NCBI GenBank assembly: GCA_902526005.1
Contig: CABZIW010000002.1
Span: 124,001 to 188,000 of the forward strand
Length of the DNA: 64,000 nt
From: an uncultured Pelagibacteraceae bacterium
Lineage (GTDB): Bacteria > Pseudomonadota > Alphaproteobacteria > Pelagibacterales > AG-422-B15
Reading direction: 5' to 3'
A program made the position numbers and the translations under genes. Shown one piece after another: positions 55,292 to 63,500 of the stretch. The notes beneath the pieces were generated by a model. The model saw only the letters and a list, made by a program, of their open reading frames with translations, ran no database searches and had not been told where the DNA came from. The stretch's first letter is position 1; each line of letters begins with the position of its first letter.

Positions 55292-56434
55292 TTATAGTTT
55301 TTTTCTTAGCCAGCTGTGAAACCTTTTAATTTCATACTCTTCAGGCATTAATGTTCCATTTTTTCTTGTTGGATTATGTATGCCTTTTTGATTCAGTTCG
55401 CAAGCTTCTGCATCTTGTTTCATGACTAATACAGCAAAATCAACAACATTTTTCATTGAATATTTTTTATCTTTAAGAGTTTCTTTTCTAAATACCCACT
55501 CTGCCGTAACTTCTGTAAGTTCCTCTGATAAAGGAAGAATACGAACCATTCTTATATGGTCAGTAAATATTGCTAAAAACATAGAAGGCCAAGTAGTCAT
55601 GTAAATGTAACCAGGAAAATCGGTTTGATTTTCCAAGTACTCTACTCGATGACCTTGTGCGCTTCCATTCATTGACCAAGTTTCAGTACCTTTTTTCATT
55701 CCACCTTTGTACTTTGGATCATCATGATGAGTAAAACGTTTCCAGTTTGGATCATCTTTAATATCTACTAACCTTCTTCCATAAATAGGGACTAGGTCAG
55801 ATAGTTCAGGATGAAGGTTGGGACAATGTAAGCATTCACTATAATTTTCCCAAAATATTTTCCAATTACACTTTATTTTTTTCTTCCAGGTATGGCCAAT
55901 TTGGTAGTCACTGACATTCAATTGAGAAAAAGCATCACTGTAATCTGGAAATACTTTTTTTGCATTCCATTTAGCGTTTTTATTCATGTTAATAAAAACT
56001 AACCCATTCCAAACTTTAATTTTTACTTTTGTTAAACAATTTTCATCTTTTCTAAAATTTTTAGGATCAATAATAGATGTAGTTCGTACTAAATTTCCAT
56101 TACTGGCGTTATATGACCATTGATGATATGGGCAAATCAATAAATTTGATTTTAGTTTGCCACTTTTTTCTTTTTTTAAAATTGAACCTCGATGACTACA
56201 TGAATTATAAAAAGCATTTATTTCTCCTTCTTTATCACGAACAATAAGTATATTAAATTTGCTAATTTCAACTGTGTGAAAAGATAAAGGTTTTGAAATA
56301 GTATCCACGTGGCAAACATATAACCACTCTTTAGACAAAACTTTTGAAATCTCTCTATCAAATTGCTTTTGATTGAAATACCAATTTAAAGGTAGAGATT
56401 TTTCAGTTTTTTTTAAAATATATCCTTCTGACAT
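55292..56434 (-). CDS. Rieske non-heme iron oxygenase, alpha subunit
   Basis: 380 residues. The Rieske centre C-x-H...C-x2-H is present as NSCSHRGSILKK near residue 81 and LICPYHQWSYNA near 102. The mononuclear iron site is ENYSECLHCPNLHPELSDL near 195. It resembles the branch that includes choline, glycine-betaine and carnitine oxygenases. No reductase gene is adjacent. It leads the M20-M24 pair in a three-gene operon, so it may start breakdown of an N-containing osmolyte. Confidence 0.92.
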   Translation of the reverse strand: MSEGYILKKTEKSLPLNWYFNQKQFDREISKVLSKEWLYVCHVDTISKPLSFHTVEISKFNILIVRDKEGEINAFYNSCSHRGSILKKEKSGKLKSNLLICPYHQWSYNASNGNLVRTTSIIDPKNFRKDENCLTKVKIKVWNGLVFINMNKNAKWNAKKVFPDYSDAFSQLNVSDYQIGHTWKKKIKCNWKIFWENYSECLHCPNLHPELSDLVPIYGRRLVDIKDDPNWKRFTHHDDPKYKGGMKKGTETWSMNGSAQGHRVEYLENQTDFPGYIYMTTWPSMFLAIFTDHIRMVRILPLSEELTEVTAEWVFRKETLKDKKYSMKNVVDFAVLVMKQDAEACELNQKGIHNPTRKNGTLMPEEYEIKRFHSWLRKKL

Positions 56435-56479
56435 GCTTGTAAAAATTTTATACCCTTATATTGTCTATGACTAGATATT

Positions 56480-58408
56480 ATGAGAAAAATTCATTGGATT
56501 ATTCTACTCAGTACATTAGGTTTTTTGATTTTAATTGGTTCTCTTTATTTATACAACTTATACAATGTACCTGTCTTATCAAAGGAAGATATTCAAAAAC
56601 TATCCGAAGAGGCAAAAGAGCAAAGAGAGAATATTACTAAGCAAACCGTTTTTGAACCATTTGAGTTTAAAAAGCCAAGTAAAAATAAAAATGTATACTT
56701 TGGTGATCTTCATGTTCACTCCAGTTTATCATTCGACTCATATATTTTTGGAAATCGTTACGGCCTAGAAGAGACTTATAATTTTGCAAAAGGTGAACCA
56801 ATGCAGAATATGTTTGGCGAAACAATGCAAATTTCAAGACCACTTGACTTTGCAGCTGTTACTGATCACGCCGAAACATTTGGCCTTCAAGAAAGTTGTG
56901 CTGACCCAGAAATTACTAATGAGTCACGACTTACATGTGAAAGACTCGAGTCTCCTAGCTATCGTTTTTTTATTGGTCTGCGTGATACTTCTGTTGCGCG
57001 ACCACCGGTCAGTATCATGTCCGAAGCAATAGGAGATAAGGAAAAAGAAAAGCGTTTTGTAAGATCAACATGGGATAAAATTATAAAAGCTGCAGATCTT
57101 CATTATGAGCCTGGAAAATTTACAACTTTCGTTGCATACGAATATTCACCTACATTACCTGATGGTGGATATAATCACAGGAACGTCATATTTAAAAATA
57201 ATACAGTTCCAGAAAAAGCTTATTCGCTGTTTGATGCACATACTGCCATTGATTTGTGGAAAAAATTGATAGAAAACTGCAATCATCCATGTGAATTTAT
57301 GACAATACCGCACAACGGTAATAGATCATGGGGATATGCGTTTGCAAATCACACCATAGACAATGATAAATATACAATTGATGATTGGAAACTTAGAAAT
57401 GATAACGAACCGTTAGTTGAAATTTTTCAAGATAAAGGAAGTTCTGAGTGCAGTACATTTTTTGGAAGCACAGATGAAGAATGCGATATTGAGCAGTTTT
57501 ATCCAAAGTGTAAAAAAGAAAATGATACTCTTTGTATTCAGGAAACTTCTATGGCGCGCGATGGTCTAAAAATTGGACTGACCCTCGAAGATAAAATAGG
57601 CTTTAATCCACTTGATTTTGGTATGATTGGTAGTTCTGACTCACATAATTCAAATCCTGGGGATACTGAGGAATGGGATTACAGAGGTCGCACTAGTTTT
57701 GTTGGACCATCTAAAGTGAGAGTGAAGGATGGTTTACTTTTAACTCAACTAGTAAATAATCCGGGCGGACTAGCCGCAATTTGGGCTGAGGAAAATAATA
57801 GAGATACATTGTTTGAGGCAATGCAAAAAAAAGAAGTGTATGCGACCAGTGGTACGAGAATTAAATTAAGATTTTTTCTAAATTTCAATGGTACCGAAGA
57901 ATTACTAAACTCATTAGACCCAATAGCTGAGTCTTATAAAAATGGTCATCCAATGGGAAGTACAGTAATGAATGGTTCGATGCAGCAACCTAAATTTTAT
58001 ATCACTGCTGAGAGAGACACGTTGAGTGCACCTTTAGACAAAATTCAAATTATCAAAGGGTGGTCTGAGAATGGAAAAATAAATGAAGTTGTTTACGACG
58101 TGATTTGTAGTGATGATAGAGATATAAATAACAGAAACAACAAATGTAAGGAAACTAAAGCAAGTGTAAATTTTGAAAATTGTTCTTTCGATGAAAACTA
58201 TGGATCTGATCGATTAGAAGTAATTTGGACTGATACTGAGTATACACCTGATCAAAATACATTTTATTATGCAAGAGCTATCGAAAATCCTACATGTCGT
58301 TGGTCAACTTATGATAGTATTAGAATTGATGAAAAACCTGCTAAAAATTATCCAAAAATTACGCGTGAGATGGCATGGTCTTCACCTATTTGGATAAAAA
58401 ATAAATAA
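56480..58408 (+). CDS. DUF3604 domain protein, membrane-anchored
   Basis: 642 residues. One hydrophobic span at about 7-28 is followed by an extracytoplasmic part with metal-site-like motifs: YFGDLHVHSSLSFDSY near 73, AAVTDHAETFG near 128 and MIGSSDSHNSNPG near 387. These are DUF3604 features, a PHP-like family with no settled activity, common in marine bacteria. Many Cys suggest disulfides in the periplasm. The carbonic anhydrase gene starts four bases later. Confidence 0.88.
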   Translation: MRKIHWIILLSTLGFLILIGSLYLYNLYNVPVLSKEDIQKLSEEAKEQRENITKQTVFEPFEFKKPSKNKNVYFGDLHVHSSLSFDSYIFGNRYGLEETYNFAKGEPMQNMFGETMQISRPLDFAAVTDHAETFGLQESCADPEITNESRLTCERLESPSYRFFIGLRDTSVARPPVSIMSEAIGDKEKEKRFVRSTWDKIIKAADLHYEPGKFTTFVAYEYSPTLPDGGYNHRNVIFKNNTVPEKAYSLFDAHTAIDLWKKLIENCNHPCEFMTIPHNGNRSWGYAFANHTIDNDKYTIDDWKLRNDNEPLVEIFQDKGSSECSTFFGSTDEECDIEQFYPKCKKENDTLCIQETSMARDGLKIGLTLEDKIGFNPLDFGMIGSSDSHNSNPGDTEEWDYRGRTSFVGPSKVRVKDGLLLTQLVNNPGGLAAIWAEENNRDTLFEAMQKKEVYATSGTRIKLRFFLNFNGTEELLNSLDPIAESYKNGHPMGSTVMNGSMQQPKFYITAERDTLSAPLDKIQIIKGWSENGKINEVVYDVICSDDRDINNRNNKCKETKASVNFENCSFDENYGSDRLEVIWTDTEYTPDQNTFYYARAIENPTCRWSTYDSIRIDEKPAKNYPKITREMAWSSPIWIKNK

Positions 58409-58412
58409 GTGA

Positions 58413-59036
58413 ATGTTACCAAAAGATCTCATCAATAAATACAGAGACTGGAAAGAAAGCTCTTTCGCGCAAGAAAAAGATCACTTTGAAAGACTTGCAA
58501 AAGAAGGTCAGTCACCTAAATACATGATCATATCGTGCGTAGACTCAAGGGTTGATCCGAATGCTATATTCAAATCAAAAGCTGGTGAAATGCTAGTTCA
58601 TAGAAATATTGCTAATATAGTGCCACCCTATAGTCAATTAACGGAACATAGCGGAACAATTGCAGCTATCGAATTTGGTGTAACGGCATTAAATATTAAA
58701 AATATTATTATAATTGGGCACTCAGGATGTGGAGGTATAAAGAATGGGTATCATATGTGTCATGAAAATAATTTTGATGATAACTCATCAATTTCTAATT
58801 GGCTTAAGTTACTAAAACCAGTATACGATAACATTTCAGGCGAAGGAAACGATGAGAAAGTTAAGTACATGGAGAAAGAAAGCATTATCGTATCATTAGA
58901 GAACTTAAGTAAATATCCCTTTATAAATACTGAAGTAAAGTCGGGTGAAATTATGCTTTATGGGGTTTGGAATGATATTGGATCTGGATCTATAGAGACG
59001 TATGATTTTGAGAAAAAAAAGTTTGATTTAATTTAA
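58413..59036 (+). CDS. Beta-class carbonic anhydrase
   Basis: 207 residues. SCVDSRVDPNAIF near residue 41 (Cys and Asp-Arg dyad) and IIGHSGCGGIKNG near 99 (His and Cys) give the full zinc site. It interconverts CO2 and bicarbonate in the cytoplasm. It is cotranscribed with DUF3604 and converges on DUF1826 with one base between, next to the zinc-uptake genes. Confidence 0.94.
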   Translation: MLPKDLINKYRDWKESSFAQEKDHFERLAKEGQSPKYMIISCVDSRVDPNAIFKSKAGEMLVHRNIANIVPPYSQLTEHSGTIAAIEFGVTALNIKNIIIIGHSGCGGIKNGYHMCHENNFDDNSSISNWLKLLKPVYDNISGEGNDEKVKYMEKESIIVSLENLSKYPFINTEVKSGEIMLYGVWNDIGSGSIETYDFEKKKFDLI

Positions 59037-59037
59037 T

Positions 59038-59685
59038 CTAATTTAATTTAAGAACTTCTGAAGAATATACAGAATTTAAATACTCCGGATGATCAAGTTT
59101 CATTAATATTGAAGGACCATTTAGAGCAGAATCAGGTGTGCGATGAAGTATACCATTGCTACCACCGGTAAATATTGCAATGTTCCATTTATCAATGAAA
59201 TGTAATTTACTTTTATCTCTAACGATCTTTTCATTTGGTTCACCTGCCTCATAGGCTAGACGGTCAGCATCCTGATTTTGTATCCATTCTGTACCTTGTC
59301 CAGCATAAGTGACCAAAAGACGTCTTGGTACGTTATCAACATGATAACGTCTACACTCTCGTTTTGTCCCAAGCCAAAAGCAAAGTGTATCAGTTTTTTC
59401 AATCTGTAAGAATATTCTGCAAACGGTTTCCATATCTGCAAGCCAATAATTATAAAACTCAGTTGAACTTAACTGGTTAGGAATTATTTCCTGGACCAAA
59501 TTTTTTAAATCTTCTTTCAAATTAATTGAACTAAGAGTGCCCTCAATTCCAAAGTCATTTTTCATTAATTTTTGAAAGAAAGAACCTGCACCCTCAGGTT
59601 GTTCACGCTCCAATATACCTAATTTATAGTCAGTATCCTTGAATTCTTTTAAAGATTCTAGATTGTCAGCTTTAAATAAGCTCAT
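59038..59685 (-). CDS. DUF1826 family protein, zinc-regulon member
   Basis: 215 residues, cytoplasmic by composition. CRRYHVDNVPRRLLVTYAGQ near residue 109 and HRTPDSALNGPSILMKLDHP near 180 are the conserved DUF1826 blocks. The family has no proven function but is often found with zinc-starvation genes. Here it starts 18 bases after the znuA stop, so the Zur operator upstream of znuA should control it too. Confidence 0.87.
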   Translation of the reverse strand: MSLFKADNLESLKEFKDTDYKLGILEREQPEGAGSFFQKLMKNDFGIEGTLSSINLKEDLKNLVQEIIPNQLSSTEFYNYWLADMETVCRIFLQIEKTDTLCFWLGTKRECRRYHVDNVPRRLLVTYAGQGTEWIQNQDADRLAYEAGEPNEKIVRDKSKLHFIDKWNIAIFTGGSNGILHRTPDSALNGPSILMKLDHPEYLNSVYSSEVLKLN

Positions 59686-59703
59686 GAAAAATATTTTGTA
59701 GAA

Positions 59704-60759
59704 TTAGCAATTTTCAAATGAAGATGCCATGTCCCCTATTAGATCAAAATAAAGATCTTTTCCTGGCTCCAATTCAGCTCCTAATGGATCTAAAACGGCA
59801 GACTTTATACCAGTATCACTTGCAATTGTTTCTGCAATACTTGGGTTAAATTGAGGCTCTGAAAATAAACAATTAACACTCTCATGCTCAATAACTTCTC
59901 TTATTTCTGCAAGTTGCTTCGCACCAGGCAACACCTCAGGATTTACAGTAAGAGCACCAATTACTTCAATACCAAATCTCTGCTCAAAATATTGATAGGC
60001 ATCATGAAACACAATGTATGTTGCATCACTATTTATTTTTGATCTTGTATTGTCTATTAACTGGTCAAGGTCATTAATAGCATTCGCAGCATTGGATGAA
60101 TAAATTGATTTATTGGCAGGATCAATTTCAGATAATTCTTCTGAAGCAATACTTACAATTGTTTTTGCGATTTTTGGATCTAGCCAAAAATGTATATCGT
60201 GCTCACCGTGATGGTGACCGTGATCATCATGTCCTTCGTGTTCATCATGATCGTCATGTCCGTCAGCGTGTTCTTCATGATCGTCGTGACCTTCGTGTTC
60301 ATCGTGTTCGTCGTGTTCGTCATGATCATCGTGTCCATCAGCATGATCTTCGTGTTCATCATGGTCATCGTGATCATCGTGATGATCATCAAATACATTT
60401 TTTTCTCTAAATTTTAGAAGCTCAATCTGATCGGAATCCATGAGTGTTACTCTTTTTGCACTTGCAGCAATTGAGTCAAGAGGTGTTTCCAAGAACGACT
60501 CTAAGTCTTCTCCGATCCAAAAAACGATATCTGCTTCTTGTAGCATTGTAGCGTGTGAGGGTTTCAATTGGAATGTGTGAGGAGAAGAGCTTCCGTCAAC
60601 AAGCAGATCAGGACGTCCAACACCATCCATAACATAACTTACAAGTGAATGTATTGGTTTTACTGATGTTACAACTTTTGGTTCAGCCTCAGCAGAAGAA
60701 ATAAAGAAGAATAAAGATAGAGATGATAGTAATAGGCCAAATTTATGTTGTAATTTCAT
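59704..60759 (-). CDS. znuA: Zinc ABC transporter substrate-binding protein
   Basis: I start at the ATG at 60759 (MKLQHKFGLLLSSLS), giving 351 residues with a clean signal peptide; the track start at 60837 would cross the Zur operator and znuC. PKVVTSVKPIHSLVSYVM near 28 and the cluster A-1 ligands His, His, Glu/Asp fit ZnuA. A His/Asp/Glu loop of about 65 residues lies mid-protein (DDHDEHEDHADGHDDHDEH), much longer than in E. coli. It binds periplasmic zinc for ZnuBC. Confidence 0.95.
   Translation of the reverse strand: MKLQHKFGLLLSSLSLFFFISSAEAEPKVVTSVKPIHSLVSYVMDGVGRPDLLVDGSSSPHTFQLKPSHATMLQEADIVFWIGEDLESFLETPLDSIAASAKRVTLMDSDQIELLKFREKNVFDDHHDDHDDHDEHEDHADGHDDHDEHDEHDEHEGHDDHEEHADGHDDHDEHEGHDDHGHHHGEHDIHFWLDPKIAKTIVSIASEELSEIDPANKSIYSSNAANAINDLDQLIDNTRSKINSDATYIVFHDAYQYFEQRFGIEVIGALTVNPEVLPGAKQLAEIREVIEHESVNCLFSEPQFNPSIAETIASDTGIKSAVLDPLGAELEPGKDLYFDLIGDMASSFENC
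60198..60392 (-). repeat. His/Asp-rich low-complexity repeat inside znuA
   Basis: Degenerate GATCAT/GATGAACAC-type units encode repeated HDDHDEH and ADGHDDHDEH blocks. The array is the zinc-binding loop of ZnuA. It creates long spurious ORFs on the other strand. Confidence 0.85.
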
Positions 60760-60790
60760 AGTATAATTGCTTTCATTAATAATTGAGTAT

Positions 60791-60809
60791 AGTGTTATAA
60801 TATAACAAA
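60791..60809. promoter_or_regulatory. Zur operator between znuA and znuC
   Basis: TGTTATA-A-TATAACA (60793-60807) is a perfect palindrome and equals the core of the alphaproteobacterial Zur box. It lies in the 70-base divergent interval, 34 bases before znuA and 23 before znuC. A TATAAT hexamer (60796-60801) falls inside it, so bound Zur would block RNA polymerase on the znuC side. Confidence 0.9.
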
Positions 60810-60829
60810 TTTTTAATAGCAAGTTTTTA

Positions 60830-61582
60830 ATGACCAATAATCCAAACGTCCTTGTAAAAATCTCTAACGCAGGGATTCAGAAGAGCGGCAAATGGCTTGT
60901 AAAGGATGTTAATTTAGAAATTCATAGGGGTAAAATAGTTACAATTATTGGTCCCAACGGCTCAGGAAAATCAACAACAGCAAAAATTGTCCTTGGTCTT
61001 CATAAAAAAATTGAGGGAAATGTTCAGACGTTCACTAAAAAGATCTCATATGTCCCCCAGAAAGTATCAATAGATTGGACTTTACCCATTAGGGTTTTGG
61101 ATTTTATGGTTTTAACAGAAGATTTAAAACCTCAAGAGATAAATGATGCTTTGAATTTAACTGGTGTTGATCATTTAATATCGAGAAATCTCAGAGACTT
61201 ATCTGGCGGTGAATTCCAAAGGGTACTACTTGCTAGAGCTATTGCAAAAAAGCCTGAACTTTTAGTTTTAGATGAACCGGTACAGGGAGTTGATTTTGCT
61301 GGTGAAGTAGCTTTGTATGGACTCATTAAGAAGATATCTGAAACATTAAATTGTGGTATTCTTCTGATTTCTCATGATTTACATGTAGTTATGTCGGCTA
61401 CTGATTATGTTGTTTGCCTAAATGGTCATGTTTGCTGTTCGGGTACACCTGTAGATGTGGCACGTGATAAACACTACAAAGAATTATTTGGTGAAAAATC
61501 ATCACAATTATTATCAATATACGAACATGACCACGACCATGTACACACTGCTGATGGAGACATAGTAAAAGAAAATGTTTGA
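60830..61582 (+). CDS. znuC: Zinc ABC transporter ATP-binding protein
   Basis: 250 residues. Walker A GPNGSGKSTTAKIVLGL near residue 44, signature LSGGEFQRVLLARAIAKKP near 126, Walker B LLVLDEPVQGVD near 147. The tail is His-rich (YEHDHDHVHTADGD), as is usual for ZnuC. It powers zinc import through ZnuB. It overlaps znuB by eight bases. Confidence 0.95.
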   Translation: MTNNPNVLVKISNAGIQKSGKWLVKDVNLEIHRGKIVTIIGPNGSGKSTTAKIVLGLHKKIEGNVQTFTKKISYVPQKVSIDWTLPIRVLDFMVLTEDLKPQEINDALNLTGVDHLISRNLRDLSGGEFQRVLLARAIAKKPELLVLDEPVQGVDFAGEVALYGLIKKISETLNCGILLISHDLHVVMSATDYVVCLNGHVCCSGTPVDVARDKHYKELFGEKSSQLLSIYEHDHDHVHTADGDIVKENV

Positions 61583-62372
61583 TGATTTCTTATTCAGAGC
61601 TTTAATAGCAGGAATTGGAATTGCTCTTGTTACTGGTCCACTAGGATGCTTTGTTGTGTGGCGACGTTTATCTTTTTTTGGTGACACGTTAGCTCATTCA
61701 GCTTTGTTGGGAGTTTTGTTGTCTGTTGCATTTGATCTAAACATATCACTTACAATTTTTACTGTATCATCTTTAATTGCTCTTCTGTTATTAAGATTAC
61801 AGAAAACGACTAACTTACCAAGCGATGCTCTGTTAGGTTTGTTATCTCATTCCTCATTAGCAGTGGGATTGGTAATACTGGGATTTTTATCTTTTATTCG
61901 ATTCGATATTATGGGAGTTCTATTTGGAGATATACTCTCAGTAAATGTAAATGACTTGCTTGCTATTTGGATTGGTGGAGCCATTATTCTTTTAGTTTTA
62001 TGGTTTATTTGGAAACCGTTGTTTGCCTCAACAGTAAATTATGAGCTCGCTGAAGCCGAGGGCATGAATCCGGAGAGAGTAAATGCAATTTTCACGATTT
62101 TGCTAGCCGCACTTATTGCGATTTCAATAAAAATGGTTGGATTATTACTGATTACTGGAATGCTGATTATCCCTACAACAATGGCTCGTAATTTATCTAA
62201 TAATCCAAAACAGATGGTTATTTTATCAATTATTGGCGGTCTTTTATCAGTGTTTATTGGATTATATACTTCATTTGAAATTAACACGTCTTCGGGACCA
62301 ACAATAGTTGTAGTTGCGCTAATTTTATTTATCTTATCATTAATAGGAATCAAAAAAAGAAACTATGAATAA
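61575..62372 (+). CDS. znuB: Zinc ABC transporter permease
   Basis: 265 residues with about eight hydrophobic spans; GPLGCFVVWRRLSFFGDTLAHSALLG near residue 20 and KMVGLLLITGMLIIPTTMARNL near 178 are conserved in ZnuB. It forms the inner-membrane channel of the importer. It overlaps znuC and zur by eight bases each, so translation of the three is coupled. Confidence 0.95.
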   Translation: MFDDFLFRALIAGIGIALVTGPLGCFVVWRRLSFFGDTLAHSALLGVLLSVAFDLNISLTIFTVSSLIALLLLRLQKTTNLPSDALLGLLSHSSLAVGLVILGFLSFIRFDIMGVLFGDILSVNVNDLLAIWIGGAIILLVLWFIWKPLFASTVNYELAEAEGMNPERVNAIFTILLAALIAISIKMVGLLLITGMLIIPTTMARNLSNNPKQMVILSIIGGLLSVFIGLYTSFEINTSSGPTIVVVALILFILSLIGIKKRNYE

Positions 62373-62787
62373 GAAGAGTAAATCATTATCAAAAAATCAA
62401 AAAATTGTTTTGGACTTCATTCAGAAGAATAAAAAGCCTGTTAAAGCATATTCAATCTTATCTAATGTTCAAAAAAAAGGAATTAATGCACCTCCCCAAG
62501 TTTACAGAGCATTAGACAAATTAATTAAAATTGGAAAAATTCATCGAGTTGAGAGTCAAAATTCATTTGTTGCTTGTAAAATTTCAAACTGTGACACACC
62601 CCATAAAACTGTTTTTTCTATTTGTAATTCTTGTGAAATTGTCTCTGAAATCAATGATCCAAAACTATTTAAAAATTTAAAAGATTTTAGAGATAAAGAT
62701 GGAACAGTATTTGATGGATATAATTTAGAGTTTTTTGGAACTTGTAAATCTTGTAAAAATAAACAAATTGAAAATACGAAGCATTAA
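62365..62787 (+). CDS. zur: Fur-family zinc uptake regulator
   Basis: 140 residues. An N-terminal winged helix (LDFIQKNKKPVKAYSILSNV, PQVYRALDKLIKIGKIHRVE) is followed by a metal domain with ICNSCEIVSEI and GTCKSCKNK, the structural zinc Cys pairs. Its place after znuCB and the two Zur boxes nearby argue for Zur rather than Fur. It would repress its own operon when zinc is replete. Confidence 0.93.
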   Translation: MNKKSKSLSKNQKIVLDFIQKNKKPVKAYSILSNVQKKGINAPPQVYRALDKLIKIGKIHRVESQNSFVACKISNCDTPHKTVFSICNSCEIVSEINDPKLFKNLKDFRDKDGTVFDGYNLEFFGTCKSCKNKQIENTKH

Positions 62788-62792
62788 AATAT

Positions 62793-62813
62793 AAATGTTA
62801 TAAAATAACATTT
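62793..62813. promoter_or_regulatory. Zur operator before the ZrgA-like gene
   Basis: AAATGTTAT-AAA-ATAACATTT has nine-base arms matching perfectly around a three-base centre. It shares the TGTTAT/ATAACA core with the znuA-znuC operator. It lies 57 bases before the ZrgA-like start, in the 83-base gap after zur. Confidence 0.88.
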
Positions 62814-62870
62814 TTCTAGACACCTAAATATTTTTTCAATAAGATTTTTAAAAAATTCTCAGGAGATAAA

Positions 62871-63500
62871 ATGAAAAAAAGTATTTACTATTCACTATTA
62901 ATGTCTGCGATGATGTCAGTTGCAGCCGCAGAAGAAACAAGGCAAGTTGACAAGCATGAACATGGGGTCGGTGAGTTAAATATTGCTGTAGAAGGCAGTG
63001 CCATAAATCTAGAGTTTATGATACCTGGCGCAGATATTGTTGGGTTCGAGTATGAAGCAAAAAGTGATAGTGATATAGCATTGGTAAATACAGCTCTTTC
63101 TAAGTTTCAAGATTTTGAAAACATCTTTACTTTATCTAGCAGTGGAAATTGTAATTTAGTCGATGCTGAAATTGAAATAAATCAGGGAGATGATCATGAA
63201 GATGAGCATGATCATGAAGATGAGCACGATCATGAAGATGAGCATGAGCATGAAGATGAGCACGATCACGAGGATGAGCACGATCATGATGAACATGAAG
63301 AAGAAGCTCACAATGAGTTTGTTGCTCACTATTCATTTACTTGCGGTAATGTAAAAGAAATTGACAGAATAGATTTTCCATATTTTACTACTTTTCCTAA
63401 CTCTGGAGAGCTTGAAATACAATTTGTATCTGAAGTTGGATCCACGAGTTTTGAAGTGGAAGGAGATAAGCCTTTCATAGATTTAAAAGGGAAAATCTAA
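62871..63500 (+). CDS. DUF2796/ZrgA-like His-rich periplasmic protein
   Basis: 209 residues with a signal peptide ending near AAAEE. Residues 25-60 (KHEHGVGELNIAVEGSAINLEFMIPGADIVGFE) are typical of the DUF2796/ZrgA family. A central run of DEHDHE units (about 105-145) should bind zinc, and a C-terminal domain follows. ZrgA in Vibrio works with its own ABC proteins in zinc uptake; here an ABC ATPase follows at once. AGGAG precedes the start. Confidence 0.92.
   Translation: MKKSIYYSLLMSAMMSVAAAEETRQVDKHEHGVGELNIAVEGSAINLEFMIPGADIVGFEYEAKSDSDIALVNTALSKFQDFENIFTLSSSGNCNLVDAEIEINQGDDHEDEHDHEDEHDHEDEHEHEDEHDHEDEHDHDEHEEEAHNEFVAHYSFTCGNVKEIDRIDFPYFTTFPNSGELEIQFVSEVGSTSFEVEGDKPFIDLKGKI
63201..63290 (+). 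repeat. Five tandem 18-base units encoding DEHDHE
   Basis: Units of GATGAGCAYGATCATGAA occur five times in register, with one to four changes in the later copies. They encode the metal-binding stretch of the ZrgA-like protein. In-frame length change by slippage is possible. Confidence 0.9.

Noticed and set aside
60198-60392. CRISPR-like array
   Set aside because: Repeats are short, contiguous, in frame and coding, with no spacers or cas genes.
60096-60417. Long plus- and minus-strand ORFs opposite or alongside the znuA His-rich repeat
   Set aside because: They are translations of GATCAT-type repeats in other frames, giving low-complexity His/Arg, Val/Ile or Met/Thr peptides with no start support.
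60760-60837. Upstream start of znuA in the ORF track
   Set aside because: It crosses the Zur operator and overlaps znuC; the internal Met gives a proper signal peptide.
63136-63336. Minus-strand ORF opposite the ZrgA-like repeat
   Set aside because: Low-complexity shadow of the DEHDHE units inside a well-supported gene.
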